This document shows, one piece after another, positions 58,364-64,000 of a DNA stretch of 64,000 bases. A program made the translations under genes and the position numbers. The notes under the pieces were generated by a model. That model saw only the letters and a list, made by a program, of their open reading frames with translations. It was not told the DNA's origin and did not search any database. The DNA lies in contig MU266333.1 in NCBI GenBank assembly GCA_021014945.1, forward strand, positions 1-64,000, read 5' to 3'. Numbering within the stretch: position 1 is the stretch's first letter; each line of letters opens with the position of its first letter. The stretch is from Leucogyrophana mollusca. Lineage: Eukaryota > Basidiomycota > Agaricomycetes > Boletales.

Positions 58364-59808
58364 ATGGTAGAGCGCCTCGACGATCCCCAGCCTACTTTCC
58401 CCCTCCCACCTCTTGAGCAAATACCGGACGAGGGAGATGACAAGCCTGTGGAAGACAAGCTCGTAGTGAGTATGGATTTTGTGATATATTGTCAGAGATC
58501 TGACTCCTACGTATTCTTAGACTACGTTCTTTGGCACTTTGAACTTGCCCGCCATTATCTTTGGAGCGGCGTCGTTCTCGGCGTTCTACAATTCCGATGA
58601 TCATGTTAGTGGTGTAGCGCCTCTCCGAGCGACCAGGCTTGCATTGCGGTAAGTATATATCTATGTCGTTTTTCTACTTGGCACTTAAGCTTCCGCAGAT
58701 ATGGCATACGGGCATTTGATACATCACCTTACTACGGACCTTCTGAAATCATCTTGGGAAATGCATTGAAAACTCTGGAGAAAGAGTTCCCCCGGGAGTC
58801 GTACAAATTGGTATGCGTCGTGGTCGCTCCCATTTTCCCCGCATATCTGACGTGAGTTGCTGAACCCATCCAGCTCACTAAGTGCGGTAGATACGGAAAT
58901 GGTCCCGATGGATTCAACTACACGGCAGCCGGCGTCCGTGCAAGCATTCAGCGCAGTCTCAAACGACTGCACACAACTTACCTCGATGTCGTGTATCTGC
59001 ATGATGTAGAGTTTGTTTCGGGGTCCAAGTTACCCAGGCCAGGTGGAAACCACCTAGGTGCACTTACGTCTGAGAAGGAGGCATACGGCTTGGACGAAGG
59101 CAGCGGAGGTGTGGTGCTTGGGGAAGGGGATGAGGCAGTCTTGGGCGCCATTGCGGAGCTCAGGAAGCTGAAACAGGAGGGAGTTATTCGCAACGTTGGT
59201 ATAAGCGGTAAGCTCTTCCGCCATCTTTTCTGGGGATTTCGTCCTCACGATTACCTTGAACATTTCCAGGCTTCCCACTTCCGACCCTCCTCCGCTTGGC
59301 TCTTCTCGTCAAAGCAAAGACCGGAGAGCCCCTCGACATCGTCATGTCATACTGTCACTTGACTCTCCAGAACCGCACCGTTGTGGCGTTCAAGGACAGT
59401 TTCATCGAACGAGCCGGGGTGAAGCAGGTTGTCACCGCATCCCCGTTCAGCATGGGCCTGCTTAACCCGAAGCCGCCTGCCTGGCATCCCGCTCCGGACA
59501 ACTTGAAAACCGCTGTCGCTGCCGCGGTGCAGAAATGTGCACAATGGAGTGAAAGGGGCGATAGTGGTCTCCCGGATCTGGCACTTGAATATTCGATGGA
59601 GAGGGCGAGAGAGGCGGAAATGCCTAGTGTAGTGGGACTGAGCACTCTCAAGGATGTACATGAGAGCGCGAGGGTGTGGTCCACGCTTGAGAAGAGTGAG
59701 CTCGGCAAGGACGTAGAGTGGAAGAAGCATGTTCAGGAGGTGACGGACTTGTTTGCAGAACAGGGTTTACTTGACTTTTCTTGGGAGACTCCCAAGTCTC
59801 GTACCTGA
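58364..59808 (+). CDS. Aldo-keto reductase (D-arabinose dehydrogenase-like)
   Basis: NAD(P)-dependent oxidoreductase of the aldo-keto reductase superfamily, closest in layout to yeast ARA2 and plant L-galactose dehydrogenase, which serve erythroascorbate/ascorbate synthesis. The catalytic tetrad is visible: Asp and Tyr in AFDTSPYYGPSE, Lys in LTKCGRYG, His in YLHDVE. Other segments: NLPAIIFGAASFSAFYNSDD, RASIQRSLKRLHTTYLDVVY, LRKLKQEGVIRNVGISG, IVMSYCHLTLQN, TASPFSMGLL, EMPSVVGLSTLKDVHES. An insert after the His (residues ~155-180) is typical of ARA2-like enzymes. Four or five short introns. The start is the ATG at 58364 and the stop follows KSRT. Confidence 0.9.
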
Positions 59809-59947
59809 TGGTTGTAATGACCAAATTTCTTTACATTCTTTGACATTATGTACATCAATACAGCGACATTAGCAACAAATCCCCGACGATTTCAACCCAG
59901 AGTAATCACAGTTGTCCGCCTTACAATAAGTGCATCGCGTTCAAAAA

Positions 59948-62151
59948 TTACCGCGTCTTGATAATCCCAGCATTGACTAGCTTCATAATCTTTTGGCGTA
60001 CGACAGGGTTCTTCATGTGGTCCTGAAGGGCTCCCGGGTTGCCTTGTGCCTGCTGCAAGATCTGCTGCATGACGGGATCACCCATGATTTGCTAGAAAAC
60101 GAAAGATTAGAACGAGTTTCACTTTGAGGCGATTATAGGTACGTACAGCAACTTCAGGGTCCTTCATCGCCCGCTCGAGAGTTTGTTCTTCGGTCTCGTC
60201 GGAGCGTTGAGTGAACAGCGCCTGTTGCGTCTTGAATTCCTGAGCCTGGATCTCGGCAGCGTGTGCATTCGCAGTGTCTGCTGTTGATGCGGCCTGGAGA
60301 GCCTCGAGGGCTTTGGAATACTCGCGCATAGTGTGCAGAATGGAAGCCTTGCGCACATACGCTTTGACTAGAAGAAGACGGAGGAGTCAACGACAACAGC
60401 GGACCAGTCGAGAATATACTTACCAAAGGCAGGATCCACCTTGATGGCTTCCTCGGCATCCTTCAGTGCCTCAGGGAGCGCCACGAGCTTCATGTATGCC
60501 GCAGCACGGTTGTTGTACCCCCTTGCGTCTTTGGGGTCGCGCTTAATGCTCTCCGTGTAAAGCTTCACAGCACCTGCGAAGTCACCGCCCTTGAACGCCA
60601 CGTTACCCTCCTCCCTTGCTGTAGCAGCCTTCTCGGGGTCTATGTACGCTAGTTTCTCGGCTTCAGCGATGGCCCTCTCGGTTGCCTGTAGTTTCCCGAG
60701 AATTGTTGCGTCTCGGTGCTCTGAGAGGGATTTTTGGAAGTATTTCTTGGCAGAGACGTGGTCTCCTTTTTGAGTGTACGCAGATCCAGCTCGACCAAGA
60801 GCCTTTGCAAGGAGTTTGTAGTCAGCGCGGAGCTAGAGGTAGTGAAGCGGTGAGCAATGAGTTGGCGGAAACGCAGTCGAGTGCAACGTACCCCTCTCCC
60901 TTCCTCTACAGCTTTGTCACATGTGTCAATACATTTATCGTACTCGCCCTGTTCAAAGTACACGGCGCTGAGATTGGTGAGGAAGGTAACATCCTTCGGC
61001 CAGAGCTCCCATGCACGTTCGAAGCATGCAGCCGCCTCGGGGAACTGGCGCTCCTTGTAATGTGCGGAACCTTGTGACTTCTGGGCGAGGGCGTCAGCCT
61101 TCAGCTTGGCTTCTTCGTCATCTTCCTCGGTCATCTCGACGTCTTCTGGCTCCGGCGCAGGGGGTGGAGCGGGCTTCGAGGAGGAAGCGGATGGAGAGGG
61201 GGTGGTGGCTGGCGGTGACCTCGGTGGAGAAGCGGGAGCGGCCTTGGAGAGGCCAGGAGGGAGTTCATCGGAGCCTTCCTCGCGGGAGAAACCTTGGATG
61301 TCGACACCCATGGCGACGCCAAGAACATCAATCATGCGAGGGTCCGATTGGAGAAGCCTAGACATAGAGTGAAAATGGTGAGTGATGGGTTCGACAACCC
61401 ATGGGAGAACGTGGAAGAACGCACGAGTCTGCGAAGGCAGGGTTCTGCTGAATCATTTGAATCTAAATATTCGTGTAAGTGGTGGTCAACTCCATTATAT
61501 GCTTCCATTGTACCTTTTGCACAAACGATGGATCCGCGAGATGTTTCTGCGTCCGAGGGTTTGTTGCGAGCTTTGCGAGAAGATTCGGATCCGAGAACAT
61601 TCCCCCGAGCCCGCTCCCTGCCCCACCTCTTCCTTCCTTGGCTGTAAGAGGGCGTCAGCTACGTCATCTGTACTCGACGTAAGAGGCACACCTTTGGCGT
61701 CGGTCACTTCTTGGAGGCCCTTGCGGAGAGCAGGGCTGTCCTCGAGCTTGATACCGATCTCATACGCCTCAATCGCGTCGTCATATCGCCGCGCACCATG
61801 AAGGGCGGCGCCTTTCCTGGCATACCCCTTTGCCCAGGTGGGATTAATCGCTACACACTGTACTCTGTTGAGTATTGTAAAGAAATCAGACGAGCAAATT
61901 GACTACCTGCTCTGCGTCTTCGAGTGCAGCAGTCCAAAGTTTCTTGCCTGCCTTTGCAGCACTGCGGTTTGAGAAGAGGACATGGTTCGTGGGATCAATT
62001 GCAATTGCTTGCGAGAAGAGGTCGATAGCCTTGTCGTAGTCTTTGGCTGAAAAAGCCTTGTTACCCAAATCCTTTAATGCATTAGCCTATGGACCATGTC
62101 CACAGTTAGCGGGTATCTGAGACGGGAGGAAGGGTTACGCACGTCGGACAT
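59948..62151 (-). CDS. STI1: Hsp70/Hsp90 co-chaperone STI1 (Hop)
   Basis: Cytosolic adaptor that bridges Hsp70 and Hsp90 through TPR domains. Exon 1 encodes only MSD before an intron, then ANALKDLGNKAFSAKDYDKA opens TPR1. After it comes a DP1-type region (RLLQSDPRMIDVLGVAMGVD). A Pro/Ala/Ser linker leads to TPR2A (KAQGSAHYKERQFPEAAACF-like; FLTNLSAVYFEQGEYDKCID) and TPR2B (AFKGGDFAGAVKLYTESIKR; NNRAAAYMKLVALPEALKDA). The C-terminal DP2 region ends GDPVMQQILQQAQGNPGALQ, then NPVVRQKIMKLVNAGIIKTR. About eight short introns. Length and order match STI1. Confidence 0.94.
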
Positions 62152-62593
62152 GATGGCGGTCTTCCTTCAAGTGGTATGGGCTGGTATCGATGCTTGACTG
62201 GAGCCTTGGTCTTGAAATACTTAAGTAGCTTGTCCTGGATTGCACTCTGACGGCGAACCTTCTCGAAGCTTCGCAAAGGGTTTGGCTCAAACCCTAACCC
62301 CAGTTCATGGTTGCGCCTGTCCTGTCACTACTAGACCTATCAGCATATGCGTAACTGCATCCCTACGCCTAAAGCCATGAACGATGAACACAAATAGTTC
62401 GTATACATAGAAAGTCAAAATTTGGTAGGCGACAACCAGTACAAGGTATATTCGTACGATGATGGAACAGCCAGCCTATGGCTTGGGCAATAGGAGCTTC
62501 CGCCGTCTTTATTCCAAGCATCAAATACTTAGTGGCCTATTATCAGCACTGCATATCCAGGGAGGAAACGGTATCAGTGTCTTGGCCAATTAG

Positions 62594-63464
62594 CTAAACA
62601 GAGGCCGCACCTTGAGATTGATGGTAGGGTTCCATGTCATTCTTCATTTCATGGTGCTCTGTTGAGCCGAATGCGCGTAGATCAGGTTGAACGAATCGAC
62701 CCTGCGACCCCTCGTCATCTAACATGTTGGGTAGAGAACTTGGGGTTCGAACGGCGAGAACTAGCCGAGTGGCCAAAACCATTAGCGTAGCGAGCGTGAA
62801 CCCGATGATAATATAGAGGTATTGGGCCTGTACAATAACCCAATGAATATGCAGTCTTTTTCCTGTAGAAGTGAGTTAACTCACAGGCACTCCCATACTC
62901 CCGGCCGATACCGCAAGGGCGCTGGAGGCCTTCTGTCAGCGAAGAACAGACACGATAACACCCAAAAAAACTAACGCGAAAAAGTACAACGTGTTGTACA
63001 TGATAAGGACCCTCATAGTTGGGCCCATCGTCCATCTGCCAGAGTACTGTCGCGTTCTTGCTGCGTCCCTGAAACCAGCCAAGAGCGAGAGAGCCAGCAA
63101 CAGAGATTCAAAGCAGAGGGTTGGGATATACAAATCCATGAAATTCTGGTCCGTTTTCGTTACGGAGCACATACGGAACCCAGGGACGGGTTCCAAGGTC
63201 ACTGATTGCGATCATTCTCAGCTGCGACCGCGCAACTGTGGTGACAATGGGCTCACTGAGACTCCTTCCAGAGTTGTAGAACTGTTGGAGGAACACGACA
63301 TTTGCTACGATTTCCGCCACGAAGGAGACCAGCATCAATGCGAGTATCTTCTTCGACTTCTGACTCATCGCGTATATGCGCATTTGCATAATTCCTTGGG
63401 ACGTCGACATGACCTGTGAGTTTAGGGAACCCCAGAGTGAGCCGTACCCACTTACCTTGCGCAC
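62594..63464 (-). CDS. DUF6533-like seven-helix membrane protein, 5' end unresolved
   Basis: Member-like of the mushroom-expanded membrane family whose N-terminal part is called DUF6533. C-terminal pieces are clear on the minus strand: a helix with MQMRIYAMSQKSKKILALML and FVAEIVANVVF, then FRMCSVTKTDQNFMDLYIPT and LCFESLLLALSLLAGFRDAA, then MRVLIMYNTLYFFALVFLGV, then the last helix around ATRLVLAVRTPSS. It ends in a polar tail (DLRAFGSTEHHEMKNDMEPY). Introns of usual size separate them. The N-terminal helices should lie at about 63465-63900, but I could not fix the exon chain, so the start may also lie outside the window. Function of the family is unknown. Confidence 0.65.
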
Positions 63465-64000
63465 TCCAGACTATCAACAAACTCCCATAACCTTGAAGTA
63501 CGAAAACACGAAAGCCTGGCGTGCGATATTAAGCGAACGGGCGGGTGGTCATCCAGAACCCACAAGAGCTTACACCTATGCAACATAACCATGATGTCCG
63601 GTGAGAATCAAATAGGAAAATAATCATACACCTGAATTTCAGCCGGGTTGAATAATATCCTCATGGAAAAGCCATAATTCAATGCTCACTGTCTCAGACA
63701 AAAAGGTGCTCAAGAATTCTACAGCAGAGCGTGAGCAGAATTCCAGTCGATTAATGCGCTCCCATACCAGGGGCAGTGGCACTGCGAACAATAATCAGCA
63801 TTCGCGACAATCCCACCAGGTAGACTCATTTCTCACATAAGGACGAGGCCACCGCCATATCGAGTCTGGAAGATCAAAAAAGATGGGTTCGTCAATCATT
63901 CACCGAGGCCATCGTGATCGGGTCGCTAACCAAGAGAAAGAGGAACGTCGTCAGGGACCATGCCCTTTTCTGCGTTCACTGTGTTAGAATATCTGGGCAG
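63465..64000. other. Window end; probable 5' part of the seven-helix gene
   Basis: Minus-strand fragments such as FLSETVSIELWLFHEDI suggest coding or decayed helices, but I cannot assemble a consistent frame. No other feature is supported. Confidence 0.35.

Noticed and set aside
62750..62790. tRNA-like A box (tagccgagtgg) near a gttcgaa-type sequence
   Set aside because: The order and spacing do not give a cloverleaf, no B box follows the A box, and the stretch codes for the C-terminus of the seven-helix protein.

Overview
This window is nuclear DNA of a basidiomycete fungus, most likely a mushroom-forming agaricomycete. The signs are dense genes split by very short introns (about 50-75 bases, GT-AG), an F-box protein of the mushroom type, a kinase family with an N-terminal helical bundle typical of Agaricomycetes, a DUF6533-like seven-helix protein, and ascomycete/basidiomycete housekeeping genes (MDM10, PKR1, LEU1). 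All gene models were spliced by eye. Internal coding matches are stronger than the exact 5' ends.

Left part (1-15.7 kb): a glucokinase, a 2 kb empty stretch, a PHO80-type cyclin, then an accessory stretch holding an F-box protein, a 5'-truncated non-LTR retrotransposon with a visible 14-base target-site duplication, a complete cytochrome P450, a thiopurine-type methyltransferase and an unrecognised multi-exon gene, the last three on the same strand.

Middle (15.8-34.5 kb): core genes for SmG, MDM10, PKR1, PSF3 and a small mitochondrial protein surround the most interesting item. This is a tandem pair of paralogues (20.5-22.7 kb and 26.0-28.0 kb), each with an N-terminal helical region resembling the MLKL four-helix bundle followed by a kinase domain. 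One keeps the catalytic residues. The other has lost the catalytic Asp and the metal-binding Asn and is a predicted pseudokinase. A repeat-rich gap (30.5-33 kb) carries a three-copy ~143-base tandem repeat, and a 148-base inverted repeat sits on a promoter at 34.4 kb.

Right part (35-64 kb): mostly housekeeping genes: TFIIIC subunit TFC1, ribosomal protein eL29 (small, five exons, one of 12 bases), LEU1, a disordered protein, a secreted GH125 alpha-mannosidase, AP-3 mu, a SOD-fold mitoribosomal protein, OST2/DAD1, the 72-residue mitofissin ATG44 (five exons), an isochorismatase-family hydrolase, a large coiled-coil protein, an MLRQ/NDUFA4-like subunit with an 11-base exon, an aldo-keto reductase, STI1, and part of a seven-helix membrane protein.

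Most genes are independent units, not a pathway. Possible functional links are the kinase/pseudokinase pair (signalling or regulated cell death, inferred) and the P450 plus methyltransferase (specialised metabolism, inferred).
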